Shown here piece after piece: positions 24,889 to 32,788 of a stretch of DNA of 64,000 nt. The stretch comes from Caulobacter endophyticus (GTDB lineage: Bacteria > Pseudomonadota > Alphaproteobacteria > Caulobacterales > Caulobacteraceae): positions 1 through 64,000 of the forward strand of contig NZ_JARQWV010000006.1 in NCBI RefSeq assembly GCF_029543245.1, read 5' to 3'. Under the pieces are notes generated by a model, which searched no databases, was not told the origin of the DNA, and saw only the letters and a list, made by a program, of their open reading frames with translations. The position numbers were made by a program, and so were the translations under genes. Position 1 is the stretch's first letter. Each line of letters starts with the position of its first letter.

Positions 24889-26898
24889 TCAGGCGGCCGC
24901 GGACGCGGGCGGCGGCGGGTCGGGATCGTTGGGCACTACGGTCAGGGGCTCGCGCGGGAAGGCCACGCGGCCGGCCACGTCCAGCCGCAGGGTCGGCAGC
25001 AGTTCGTGGAAGGACAGGACGCCCAGGTCGAAGGCGCGGGCCTCGATCAGCTTGCGCACGTGTCGGCGCAGGTCGATGGCGGCCAGGACGACGGTGGCCC
25101 CCGTCTCCTCGACCTTGGCCAGCAGGGCGTCAGTGACGCGGCGGCTCATCTCCGGATCCAGCGCCAGTTGCTGGGCGCCGCCGCCGGTGCGGATGGCCTC
25201 GCGCAGGTGCTGTTCCAGCGCCGGCTCGAGCACGACCGCCCGCAGCTCGCCGTCGGGAGCGTAGCGGTGGCTGATCTGGCGGCGCAGGGCGACGCGGGCG
25301 AACTCGGTCAGGGCCAGCGGATCCTTCTCGCGCTGGCCGGCGTCGGCCAGGGCCTCAAGGATGTCGCGCTGATTGCGCAGCGGCACCTCTTCCTCGGCCA
25401 GGCGGCGCATGACCTCGGCGATGCGGGCCAGAGGCAGGGCGCGGGCGGCTTCCTTGACCACCTCGGGGTATTCGCCGCCGGCCCGGGTCAGGAGGTTGCT
25501 GGCCTCCTGGATGCCGACGAACAGGCCGGCGTTGCGGCGCAAGGCCTGGCGCACGGCGTCCTGAAGTTCCGAAAGATCAGCCGGATGGGCCAGTTCGCCG
25601 GCGCCGATCGGGGCCTCGAAGGCCAGCAGCCGCCAGCGCGGCGCACCGCCCCCCTCGCCGTAATGGAACGAGGCGCGCGGCAAAGCGACGCCAAGGCGCA
25701 GCTCGAACTCTTCCAGCACCTCCTCCAGGCCCCGGGTCATGACGGCGGCCTCGTGGCGGCGCACGGCCTCGCCGTCGAGTTCCAGCAGCAGCGGCACCAC
25801 CGGCTGGGTCTCGGTGACCTTGGTGCGGGCGGCGGCCGGCGAGGCCTTGGCCTCTTCGGCGGCGGCGCGACCCGGCGCGATCTTGCGGGTGACCCGGGCG
25901 CGGATGTCGGCGTCGACCAGGGCGCCGGTGACGATGGCCACGCCGCCCAGCAGCAGGAACACGATCACCGGGAAGCCGGGCACCAGGGCCATCAGCCAGC
26001 AGATGCCGCCGGCCACCAGGAACACCCGGGGCTTGGCCGCGAACTGACGGCGCATGGCGTCGCCCAGGTGGGTCTCGCTGTCTTCGTCAGTGGTGCGGGT
26101 GACGATCAGGCCGGCGGCCATGGCGCCCAGCAGCGCCGGGATCTGGGTGACCATGCCGTCGCCGATGGTCAGGATCGAGTACTTGTGGATCGCCGAGCCG
26201 AAGTCGAGGCCCTGTTGCAGCATGCCGATGGCCAGGCCGCCCAGCAGGTTGATGACCACGATGATGATGCTGGCGATGGCGTCGCCTTTGACGAACTTCA
26301 TCGCGCCGTCGAGGCTGCCGTGGAGCTTGCTCTCCATCTCCAGCACGCGCCGGCGGCGCTTGGCCTCGTCCTTGTCGATCATGCCCGAGCGCAGGTCGCT
26401 GTCGATCGACAGCTGCTTGCCCGGCATGGCGTCGAGGCTGAAGCGCGCGGCCACCTCGGCCACCCGCTCGGCGCCCTTGGCGATGACGATGAACTGCACG
26501 ACGGTGATGATCAGGAACACCACCAGGCCGACCACCAGATTGCCGCCGGCGACCATGGTGCCGAAGGTGTCGATGATGTGCCCGGCGTGGCCCTCGATCA
26601 GGATCATCCGGGTCGTGGCGATCGACAGGGCCAGCCGGTAGAGGGTGGTGATCAGCAGCAGGCTCGGGAACACCGAGAACTCGACGATCGTTGAGATATA
26701 GATCGCCACCAGCAGCAGCATGACGCCGAAGCAGATGTTGACCGCCACCAGCGCGTCGAGCGCCAGGGCCGGCAGCGGCAGGATCATCAGGGCGACGATC
26801 GCCACGACGCCGGCCACCAGGAACAGGTCGCTGAAGCGCGCCATGACGCCCTGGCGCGGACGCCTTTGCAGGCGCTTGAGATAGCCTTCGACGCTCAT
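24889..26898 (-). CDS. sctV: T3SS export gate protein SctV
   Basis: A 669-residue FHIPEP-family protein (YscV, HrcV, FlhA relatives). The N-terminal half has about eight transmembrane helices and the conserved cytoplasmic loop KGDAIASIIIVVINLLGG. The C-terminal half (from about residue 340) is the nonameric ring that receives chaperone-substrate complexes. It is the second gene of the long minus-strand operon after the lytic transglycosylase. Confidence 0.94.
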   Translation of the reverse strand: MSVEGYLKRLQRRPRQGVMARFSDLFLVAGVVAIVALMILPLPALALDALVAVNICFGVMLLLVAIYISTIVEFSVFPSLLLITTLYRLALSIATTRMILIEGHAGHIIDTFGTMVAGGNLVVGLVVFLIITVVQFIVIAKGAERVAEVAARFSLDAMPGKQLSIDSDLRSGMIDKDEAKRRRRVLEMESKLHGSLDGAMKFVKGDAIASIIIVVINLLGGLAIGMLQQGLDFGSAIHKYSILTIGDGMVTQIPALLGAMAAGLIVTRTTDEDSETHLGDAMRRQFAAKPRVFLVAGGICWLMALVPGFPVIVFLLLGGVAIVTGALVDADIRARVTRKIAPGRAAAEEAKASPAAARTKVTETQPVVPLLLELDGEAVRRHEAAVMTRGLEEVLEEFELRLGVALPRASFHYGEGGGAPRWRLLAFEAPIGAGELAHPADLSELQDAVRQALRRNAGLFVGIQEASNLLTRAGGEYPEVVKEAARALPLARIAEVMRRLAEEEVPLRNQRDILEALADAGQREKDPLALTEFARVALRRQISHRYAPDGELRAVVLEPALEQHLREAIRTGGGAQQLALDPEMSRRVTDALLAKVEETGATVVLAAIDLRRHVRKLIEARAFDLGVLSFHELLPTLRLDVAGRVAFPREPLTVVPNDPDPPPPASAAA

Positions 26899-26911
26899 GG
26901 GGAAATGGTCC

Positions 26912-27613
26912 TCAGAAGCCGCCGCGGGCTGAAACCAGGCCGCGATAGCGGTCGAGGACGCTGGCGACGTACCCTTGCGTCTCGCGATAGGGCGGGATCT
27001 TGCGGCCGTACTTGATGACGGCCCCCTCGCCGGCGTTGTAGGCCGCCAGCACCAGTTCCAGGTCGTTGCCGAAATGGCCCTGCAGGGTCTTGAGGTAGGC
27101 CGCGCCGGTGCGGATGTTGACCATCGGGTCGCCCAGCTCGACGTCCGGATCGCGCACCCCGAAGCGCTTGGCGGTGGCGGGCATGATCTGCATCAGCCCC
27201 CGCGCGCCCTTGGGCGAGATCGCTCCCGGATTGGCCCGGGATTCCACGTGCATGACCGCCTGCAGCAGGTCGGGATCGATGTCGAAGTCGCGGCCGGCGG
27301 CGGCCACGAGGGGCGCGTAGAGGGCCGGTCCGCGAGCGCCCCTTGCGATGACGACCGGCGCCGCCGCGACACGTCCAGCCGAGATAACGGCGGTCGCCAC
27401 CTGGGGGCCGTCATAGAGACGGAGCTGTTCGGACACCCCCGTCGGTTGTGTTTCCTCAACGCAATCTATGCGCGCCAGCGAGAACTTTTCATTGATCGGG
27501 AGAGCGCTGCTGAACTTCAAGCCGTCGGCAGTCACGCATTCATATGCGAACACTGGACTTGAAGAAAATAAGACTAAACACACGCTCGACGCCACCACGC
27601 GGAACTTGCGCAT
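26912..27613 (-). CDS. T3SS-associated lytic transglycosylase
   Basis: A 233-residue exported SLT-family enzyme. The signal peptide ends PVFA. The catalytic domain contains the Glu in MHVESRANPGAISPKGARG, then GLMQIMPATAKRFGV and a C-terminal LAAYNAGEGAV motif, all classical for family 1 lytic transglycosylases. It cleaves the MurNAc-GlcNAc bond and would open the cell wall for injectisome assembly, as IpgF, HpaH and related enzymes do. It heads the main sct operon, which begins in an AT-rich divergent promoter region. Confidence 0.9.
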   Translation of the reverse strand: MRKFRVVASSVCLVLFSSSPVFAYECVTADGLKFSSALPINEKFSLARIDCVEETQPTGVSEQLRLYDGPQVATAVISAGRVAAAPVVIARGARGPALYAPLVAAAGRDFDIDPDLLQAVMHVESRANPGAISPKGARGLMQIMPATAKRFGVRDPDVELGDPMVNIRTGAAYLKTLQGHFGNDLELVLAAYNAGEGAVIKYGRKIPPYRETQGYVASVLDRYRGLVSARGGF

Positions 27614-27874
27614 AAATTTGTCCCTCTATGCAGCGCCCCGCCTGTGCATACTACCCATTCAAAAGCTAACTTTGGCGCATCAATCCTGTCAACCTCGGAG
27701 TTAAAACAATTTTCATACTCAGTATACTGCTTACCGGACAACAAATTCTATGGCTCAGCTTAACTACTACTATGGCTAAGCTCGCCGCTTTTTCGCCACG
27801 ATTGGCGCCATTGTCGGCATCTCACCGGTCGGCGAACGTCCGACGCCCTTCGCGATGACGCCAGAACACACGCT
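27614..27874. promoter_or_regulatory. Divergent promoter region of the sct apparatus operons
   Basis: About 260 bp without a gene between the transglycosylase-sctV operon (minus) and sctU (plus). It is notably AT-rich from 27650 to 27780. It holds a palindrome ATACT-C-AGTAT at 27715-27725 and an imperfect direct repeat CTATGGCTCAGCTT (27748) / CTATGGCTAAGCTC (27770), 22 bp apart. The spacing of two helical turns fits an activator pair. It has no CTAGGG-N4-CCCTAG box, so apparatus and cargo promoters seem to differ. Confidence 0.5.
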
Positions 27875-29002
27875 ATGGCTGAAAAGAACGACGGCGGAGA
27901 CAAGACGGAGAAGCCGACACCCAAGCGGCTGTCGGACGCCCGCAAGAAGGGCGACGTTCCCAAGTCCAAGGACCTGACCTCGACCGCCGTGCTCGGGGTC
28001 TGGCTGCTGCTGGGGGCGATGACGGCGGGCTTCGCCTTCGACCGGCTGGGCGGCCTCTTCGACGAGGTGTTCGCGGTGATGGACAGGCCATTCGCCGAGG
28101 CCTGGCCGATCGCCGGCGCGGCCGCCGGCAAGGCCTTCGTCCTGCTGACGGCGATCACCTTCGTACCCGTGGCGATCTTCGGCATGCTGGCCGAGTTCGG
28201 CCAGGTGGGCCCGGTCTTCACCTTCGAGAAGATGAGCCCGAAGATGTCGCACATGAACCCCGGCGAGGGGCTCAAGCGCATGTTCAGCCTCGACAACCTG
28301 TTCGAGGTGGCCAAGTCGCTGGCCAAGACCCTGCTGCTGGGCGTGTTTACCTGGATCGTCGTGGCGCTGTCGTTCGACCAGTTGATGGCCCTGCCCTCCG
28401 GCGAGGCCGACGGCGCGCTGTCGGCCTATGGCGGCCTCACCTTCAAGCTGCTGGCCGGAACGGTGGTGCTGTTCGTCTTCGTGTCGCTGCTGGACCTGGC
28501 CTACCAGCGCCACAGCTTCACCAAGAAGATGCGGATGAGCCGGCGCGACATCCGCCAGGAGATGAAGGATTCCGAGGGCGATCCGCACGTGAAGGCCCAC
28601 CGGCGGCAGCTGCACCAGGAGTGGGCGCAGCAGAACGCCGCCCAGGCCGCGCGCGACGCCTCGGTGCTGGTGGTGAACCCCACCCACATCGCCTGCGCCC
28701 TGGCCTACGACCCGGCCGAACACGCCGCCCCAGTGCTGCTGGGCAAGGGCGAAGGGCCGATCGCCCAGACCATGCGCGAGGCGGCCGAGGAAGCCGGCGT
28801 GCCGATCATCCGCAATGTCGAGCTGGCCCGCGCCCTGCGCGACAAGGCCGCCATCGACGACATCGTGCCCCAGGACCTGTTCGCCGCCGTGGCCGAGGTG
28901 ATCCTCTGGGCCCGCAGGCTGAAGGACGAGCAGGCCAGAGCCGCCGACGAAGAACCGCCCGAAGGGCCGCCGCCCGGCCCGACCTTCCCGCCCCTGCCCT
29001 GA
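27875..29002 (+). CDS. sctU: T3SS autocleaving switch protein SctU
   Basis: A 375-residue SctU/FlhB family protein. The start MAEKNDGGDKTEKPTPKRL is typical, followed by four transmembrane segments and a cytoplasmic domain with the autocleavage motif NPTH (Asn268-His271). Cleavage between Asn and Pro allows the switch from early to late substrates. The C-terminal tail is Pro-rich. It is separated from sctRST and lies divergent from the main operon. A FliO-like gene follows after 12 bp. Confidence 0.93.
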   Translation: MAEKNDGGDKTEKPTPKRLSDARKKGDVPKSKDLTSTAVLGVWLLLGAMTAGFAFDRLGGLFDEVFAVMDRPFAEAWPIAGAAAGKAFVLLTAITFVPVAIFGMLAEFGQVGPVFTFEKMSPKMSHMNPGEGLKRMFSLDNLFEVAKSLAKTLLLGVFTWIVVALSFDQLMALPSGEADGALSAYGGLTFKLLAGTVVLFVFVSLLDLAYQRHSFTKKMRMSRRDIRQEMKDSEGDPHVKAHRRQLHQEWAQQNAAQAARDASVLVVNPTHIACALAYDPAEHAAPVLLGKGEGPIAQTMREAAEEAGVPIIRNVELARALRDKAAIDDIVPQDLFAAVAEVILWARRLKDEQARAADEEPPEGPPPGPTFPPLP

Positions 29003-29014
29003 CCTGGAGCCCTC

Positions 29015-29386
29015 GTGAGCGCCATCCTCGACCTGCTGACCGTCGCCATCGCCCTGGCCATCGTGCTGGGCCTGGCCTTCTTCTCGCTGAAGCTGCTCAA
29101 GCGGGTGCAGGCGGGACCAGCCAGCGACGACCAGATCCGCTATTTGCGGGCCCTGCCGGTGGGCCAGCGCGAGCGACTGACCCTGGTGGCCTATCGCGAC
29201 GAGGTGTTCCTGCTGGGCGTCACCGCCGGCCAGATCACCGTGCTCGACCGCCGGACCCGCTCGCCCGAAGAGATCGCCGCCGAGGCCCGCGCCGCCGACG
29301 AGGCCCGGATGCGCGCGGCCCAGCCCTCGGCCGCCATGCGTCGGCTGATAGGGAAAACCCTAGCTAGGGAACGACCCGACTACTGA
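29015..29386 (+). CDS. FliO-like membrane protein beside sctU
   Basis: A 123-residue protein starting at GTG. It has one N-terminal transmembrane helix (about residues 5-27) and then a small domain with the FliO-type motif LPVGQRERLTLVAYRDEVFLLGV plus TAGQITVLDR. FliO helps assemble the FliP core of the flagellar export gate and is generally regarded as absent from injectisomes. Its position directly after sctU, with no flagellar genes nearby, suggests recruitment as a gate-assembly factor for this T3SS. The 3' end of the gene overlaps cargo box 3, so coding and promoter sequence coincide. Confidence 0.75.
   Translation: MSAILDLLTVAIALAIVLGLAFFSLKLLKRVQAGPASDDQIRYLRALPVGQRERLTLVAYRDEVFLLGVTAGQITVLDRRTRSPEEIAAEARAADEARMRAAQPSAAMRRLIGKTLARERPDY
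29348..29386 (+). promoter_or_regulatory. T3SS cargo box 3 (inside the 3' end of the FliO-like gene)
   Basis: ATAGGGAAAACCCTAG at 29348-29363 is followed by CTAGGGA and, 14 nt after the CCCT, by CCGACTACTG. This matches the second element CCAGCTATC of boxes 1 and 5 in position. It lies about 117 bp before the ATG at 29480. Confidence 0.65.
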
Positions 29387-29479
29387 CGATCGACCCGCGA
29401 TGGTTGTCTTGCGGCGTCAGGTCGCAGCGATGAACGCGGGACCGAGGACAGCAAGATTTCAAATCGCGGAGTTCGAAAC

Positions 29480-30118
29480 ATGTCCGGCATCTTCAGCGGC
29501 GGCGGTCTCAACATCGGCAGCCTGTTCAGCACCGTCGCCCTGGCGGCGCTCACCGGCGGCACCTCGCTGGCCTTCCAGTCGATCTTCCAGCAGATCATCA
29601 GCTCGGTCGCCAGCCAGGTAATCCAGCAGGTCGGCCAGCAACTGGGTCTGCCGCAGGGCGTGATCGACCTGGCCCAGGGCGTGTTCCAGGCCGCCACCGG
29701 CAATCCGGGCGGCGCGGCCCAGAGCCTGACCGAAGCGGTCCAGGGCGCGGCCGACACCTTCGGCTTCAGCCCGGCCGAGCAGGGCGACCTGCAGCGCACC
29801 GCCGAGGACGTGGCCCAGAGCTGGACCAACTCGATCCTGGAAAGCGTCCGCGACGGCGGCGAGGGCAAGTCGACCAAGGGCGACAGCTTCCTGGTCGCCC
29901 TCGCCAAGGCTCTCGGCAAGGTGATGGACGGCAAGATGGGTCAGATGAAGGCCAAGACCGACGAACTGGGCGGCCTGGACTCCAAGGACTCCAAGTACGG
30001 CCAGCTGACCGCCGAGATCCAGGCCCTGGGCCAGGAGATGAACATGGTCAGCCAGGCCCTGAACAACTCGATCAAGTCCATCGGCGAAGCCGGCTCGACC
30101 CTCGCCCGCAAGGGTTAA
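29480..30118 (+). CDS. Putative T3SS-secreted protein, translocator- or effector-like
   Basis: A 212-residue protein with no signal peptide. The first 60 residues are Gly/Ser-rich and hydrophobic/amphipathic (LFSTVALAALTGGTSLAFQS). The C-terminal 80 residues are polar and helical, ending in a probable coiled coil (LTAEIQALGQEMNMVSQ...SIKSIGEAGSTLA). A membrane-active N-terminus plus coiled-coil C-terminus is reminiscent of T3SS filament or translocator proteins, but I do not recognise a family. It has a cargo box upstream, ends in a strong terminator, and is followed by an exported DUF6683-like gene that could protect against it. Either a translocator or a pore-forming toxin is possible. Confidence 0.65.
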   Translation: MSGIFSGGGLNIGSLFSTVALAALTGGTSLAFQSIFQQIISSVASQVIQQVGQQLGLPQGVIDLAQGVFQAATGNPGGAAQSLTEAVQGAADTFGFSPAEQGDLQRTAEDVAQSWTNSILESVRDGGEGKSTKGDSFLVALAKALGKVMDGKMGQMKAKTDELGGLDSKDSKYGQLTAEIQALGQEMNMVSQALNNSIKSIGEAGSTLARKG

Positions 30119-30140
30119 GCTTAAGCTCGACAGTAGAAAA

Positions 30141-30174
30141 GACAGGCGGCCATCTGGCCGCCTGTCGTTTTCTT
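30141..30174 (+). terminator. Rho-independent terminator after the gene at 29480
   Basis: A perfect 12-bp stem, GACAGGCGGCCA / TGGCCGCCTGTC (30141-30152 and 30155-30166), is followed by GTTTTCTT. It separates the putative secreted protein from the exported DUF6683-like gene. Confidence 0.85.
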
Positions 30175-30219
30175 GTCAATATTGCACGTCAGGGTTGGAA
30201 AAACAGTGGAGCACACCGG

Positions 30220-30984
30220 ATGAACCGCCGCCTCGTTCCCGCGCTCAGCGCCATCGCCCTGATGATCGGCCTGCCGGCCGCGGCGCAGGACTTCTCCAGC
30301 ATCGGCACCCAGTACATGGACTTCGGTTCGTCGATGATGTCGGTGGGCCAGATGAACAACGTGCTGGGCTCGACGGTGCAGCGCGGCGGCCGCACCCGCT
30401 CCACCCCCGCCCGGCCCATGCCCGGCGCCAGCCTGTCGGCCCAGCAGCGCAACGCCGCGGCCGTCAGCACGCGCTATCGCCCCTCCCCCGCCGTCTCGAC
30501 CCGCGTGCGCGGCCAGTTCGCCGACTTCGTCGCCAAGCGCGACCCGACCAACGGCGACCGCCTGCGCCAGGCCGTGCAGCAGAAGGACCTGCTGGGCGCC
30601 TGGGAAAAGCACGTGGCGGTCGACGGCCTGCGTCGAGGCGACGTGGCCGACGCCATGACCGCCTACTGGGTGCAGAACTGGCAGATCGCCAACAACGTGC
30701 CCTTCGCCAACCGCGCCCAGGTGCAGGGCGTGCGCGGCCAGGTCTCGCAGGCCCTGGGTTCGAACCCCGCCTTCGCCCGCCTCGACGACGCCGGCAAGCA
30801 GGAGATGGCCGAGGTGTTCATGCTGAACTTCGTGGCCCAGGGCTCGGCCTTCTCCGACGCCAACGCCAAGAAGAACACCACCCTCAGCCGCCAGCTGTCG
30901 GAGGCCGCCGTGGCCCGCTTCCGCAATGAGATGAGCATCGACCTGCGGCAGCTGAAGCTGACCGAGGCCGGCTTCGTGCGCTGA
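30220..30984 (+). CDS. Exported DUF6683-like protein, candidate immunity protein A
   Basis: A 254-residue protein with a signal peptide ending AAAQD, so periplasmic. The conserved core begins at TRYRPSPAVSTRVRGQF (about residue 85), continues through GDVADAMTAYWVQNWQIAN and EVFMLNFVAQ, and ends DLRQLKLTEAGFVR. It is a clear paralogue of the protein at 31554. The family resembles DUF6683 and its function is unknown. Two exported paralogues each following a T3SS cargo gene suggest periplasmic immunity proteins, which is inference. The strong terminator upstream implies its own promoter in 30175-30219 or read-through. Confidence 0.7.
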   Translation: MNRRLVPALSAIALMIGLPAAAQDFSSIGTQYMDFGSSMMSVGQMNNVLGSTVQRGGRTRSTPARPMPGASLSAQQRNAAAVSTRYRPSPAVSTRVRGQFADFVAKRDPTNGDRLRQAVQQKDLLGAWEKHVAVDGLRRGDVADAMTAYWVQNWQIANNVPFANRAQVQGVRGQVSQALGSNPAFARLDDAGKQEMAEVFMLNFVAQGSAFSDANAKKNTTLSRQLSEAAVARFRNEMSIDLRQLKLTEAGFVR

Positions 30985-30990
30985 TCCCCG

Positions 30991-31004
30991 CTCGGGAAAA
31001 CCCC
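30991..31004 (+). promoter_or_regulatory. T3SS cargo box 4
   Basis: CTCGGGAAAACCCC lies 7 bp after the stop of the preceding gene and 53 bp before the ATG at 31057. It keeps the GGGAAAACCC core with degenerate outer bases. Confidence 0.55.
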
Positions 31005-31056
31005 AATAGCGGCGGCGTGGGCGCTGGCGCAGGCTGCACTCGAGGAGGCCCCGGCC

Positions 31057-31557
31057 ATGATCGTGCAAGACCCTTCCGCCGCCGCCCGCGCCGCCACTGG
31101 TCCCGCGCCGCGCCCCGGCCGCCTGGATGAGGCCGTCGATCGCTTCCAGCGAACCGGCGAAGTGGACGCCGCGGCCTTCGCCGCCACCGGTCCGGCGCAG
31201 ACCGCGGAGGCGCTGAAAGGCCTGCCGCCCGCCCAGCGCGGCGCGCTTGAAGGCGCGCTGCTGGCCAAGGGCCTGGGCGGCCTGCTGGACGGCGTCGGCA
31301 GAGTGGTCGACGACACGGTGGGCGTCGTGGAGGACACCGCCGACACGGTGGCCGATCCCGTGGTCGAGACCCGCTCGGAACGGGTCAACGGCGACTTCCA
31401 GGCCGCCGTCCACGACGAGTGGTGGAGCCAGATGCGCGGGCAGGCCTGGATGGACGTGACCCTGGCGGTCCACAACAAGCAGGACCGCCCCGCCGCGGCG
31501 CTCGCCAACCTGACCCGCACCGACGACGGCGCGGCGACGCCGGAGCGCAAGGCTTGA
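31057..31557 (+). CDS. Box-controlled putative T3SS cargo, unknown toxin candidate
   Basis: A 166-residue protein without a signal peptide. The N-terminal 60 residues are Ala/Pro-rich and probably disordered. The middle (GLGGLLDGVGRVVDDTVGVVEDT) is an amphipathic Gly/Val-rich segment. The C-terminal part contains DEWWSQMRGQAWMDVTLAVHN. No known family was recognised. GAGGAGG precedes the ATG, and cargo box 4 lies upstream. It overlaps the next gene (TTGA), implying translational coupling to an exported DUF6683-like protein, a typical toxin-immunity arrangement. Confidence 0.65.
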   Translation: MIVQDPSAAARAATGPAPRPGRLDEAVDRFQRTGEVDAAAFAATGPAQTAEALKGLPPAQRGALEGALLAKGLGGLLDGVGRVVDDTVGVVEDTADTVADPVVETRSERVNGDFQAAVHDEWWSQMRGQAWMDVTLAVHNKQDRPAAALANLTRTDDGAATPERKA

Positions 31558-32279
31558 GCGCCCGGCTGGCCGTCGCGCTGGCGGCATGCGTCGCCCTGGC
31601 CACGCCCGCCTTCGCCCAGGACATCCCCGCCCCGTTCGAAGGCCTGATGCTGCAGGAGATGCACCGCACGGTGATGGACGACCTGCGCGAGCGGAATCTC
31701 GGCATCAGGGGTAATGGACCAGCCAAGCCCAGGGCCGCGGCGGCCGGCCAGGCGGTGTCGACCGCCTATCGTCCCTCGCCGCAGGTCAGCGCCAAGGTCC
31801 GCGCGCAGTTCGCCCAGCACATGACCCGCCAGGCCGGCGCCGAAGGCGGCCGCAAGGTCGCCGCCGCCATGCAGGCGCGCGATCCGGTGCGCAACTGGGC
31901 CCAGTTGGTCGCCGCCGACGGCCTTCGCCCCGGCGACGCCGCCGACGCCCTGGCCGGCTACTGGGTGCTGAACTGGATGATCGCCAATCGCGGCGACAAC
32001 AACCGCGCCCAGACCCTGGCGGTCCGCGACCAGGTGCGGGTGATCATGACTTCCAATCCGGCCTATGCGCGCCTGAGCGAAGCCCAGCGCCAGGAGTTCG
32101 CCGAGGTGCTGATGCTGAACTTCCTGGTTCAGCAGGCGGCCTATGTGGACGCGCTGAAACGAGGCGACCAGGCCGCCTTGCAGCGGCTGGGCGACGCTGC
32201 GGTGGCGCGCTTCAAGGGCGAGATGGGCGTCGACCTGCGCCGGCTGCGACTGACCGAGCGCGGCTTCGCCAAGGGCTAG
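31554..32279 (+). CDS. Exported DUF6683-like protein, candidate immunity protein B
   Basis: A 241-residue paralogue of the protein at 30220. It starts at TTG overlapping the TGA of the upstream gene. This gives a clean signal peptide (hydrophobic run ending PAFAQD), which decides the start; a longer frame upstream would be Arg-rich and lack one. The core has TAYRPSPQVSAKVRAQF, GDAADALAGYWVLNWMIAN and EVLMLNFLVQQ, and ends DLRRLRLTERGF. It is predicted periplasmic. Coupling to the 166-residue cargo gene suggests it neutralises that protein, unproven. Confidence 0.72.
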   Translation: MSARLAVALAACVALATPAFAQDIPAPFEGLMLQEMHRTVMDDLRERNLGIRGNGPAKPRAAAAGQAVSTAYRPSPQVSAKVRAQFAQHMTRQAGAEGGRKVAAAMQARDPVRNWAQLVAADGLRPGDAADALAGYWVLNWMIANRGDNNRAQTLAVRDQVRVIMTSNPAYARLSEAQRQEFAEVLMLNFLVQQAAYVDALKRGDQAALQRLGDAAVARFKGEMGVDLRRLRLTERGFAKG

Positions 32280-32788
32280 GCTGTCTTCAACTCGGCGGTC
32301 GCGCCGTCGATGATCCGCACGAACTGCTCGACGACATCGCTGCGCGCCGTGCCGGGGGCCGGCTCGCGCTGGAGGCCGGCGGCGACCGAACGCAGCAGCG
32401 GCTCGACGATGGCCGAGGGCGTCAGGTGCGGCTTTTCGGCGGCCTGGGCGCGCAGTTCGCGGGCGAAGTCGGCCAGCACCCGCTCGATGCGGCCGGCGTC
32501 GACCGGCGAGGTGGCCGAAAGCCGGCCGGCCACCGACTGACCGCTCTGGGCCGCCAGGATCCGCAGGTCAGCGCCCACCTGGGCCATGCTCGACTGGCCG
32601 TGCTCGGCCCAGACGAAAGCGGCGGCCTGGCCGCGATCGCCGCCGCGCAGAGGATCCACCAGCGCCGCGCCGGCGACGGTGGCCATGGCCTCGATCGCCA
32701 GCCGCGCCACCCCGGCCCGCGCCGCCGTGGTCGACGGGGTCCAGGTGGAAAGGTCGGCGCCCGAAGCGCGCTCGACGGGACGGATCAC
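32276..32788 (-). CDS. Hypothetical protein, third gene of the muramidase operon
   Basis: A 170-residue, mostly helical soluble protein with no signal peptide or transmembrane helix. Its start overlaps the lipoprotein gene by 4 bp, so it is translated from the same message as the lysozyme-domain protein and the lipoprotein. A role as secretion chaperone or adaptor for the large cargo is possible from position only. Its 3' end overlaps the convergent gene at 31554 by 4 bp. Confidence 0.6.
   Translation of the reverse strand: MIRPVERASGADLSTWTPSTTAARAGVARLAIEAMATVAGAALVDPLRGGDRGQAAAFVWAEHGQSSMAQVGADLRILAAQSGQSVAGRLSATSPVDAGRIERVLADFARELRAQAAEKPHLTPSAIVEPLLRSVAAGLQREPAPGTARSDVVEQFVRIIDGATAELKTA

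Noticed and set aside
11029..29386. Interpretation as a flagellar export cluster because of FliP/Q/R/FlhA/FlhB and FliO relatives
   Set aside because: A secretin (SctC), SctD, SctJ lipoprotein, needle and rod candidates and a T3SS-type gene order are present, and no flagellar rod, hook, ring or flagellin genes are seen.
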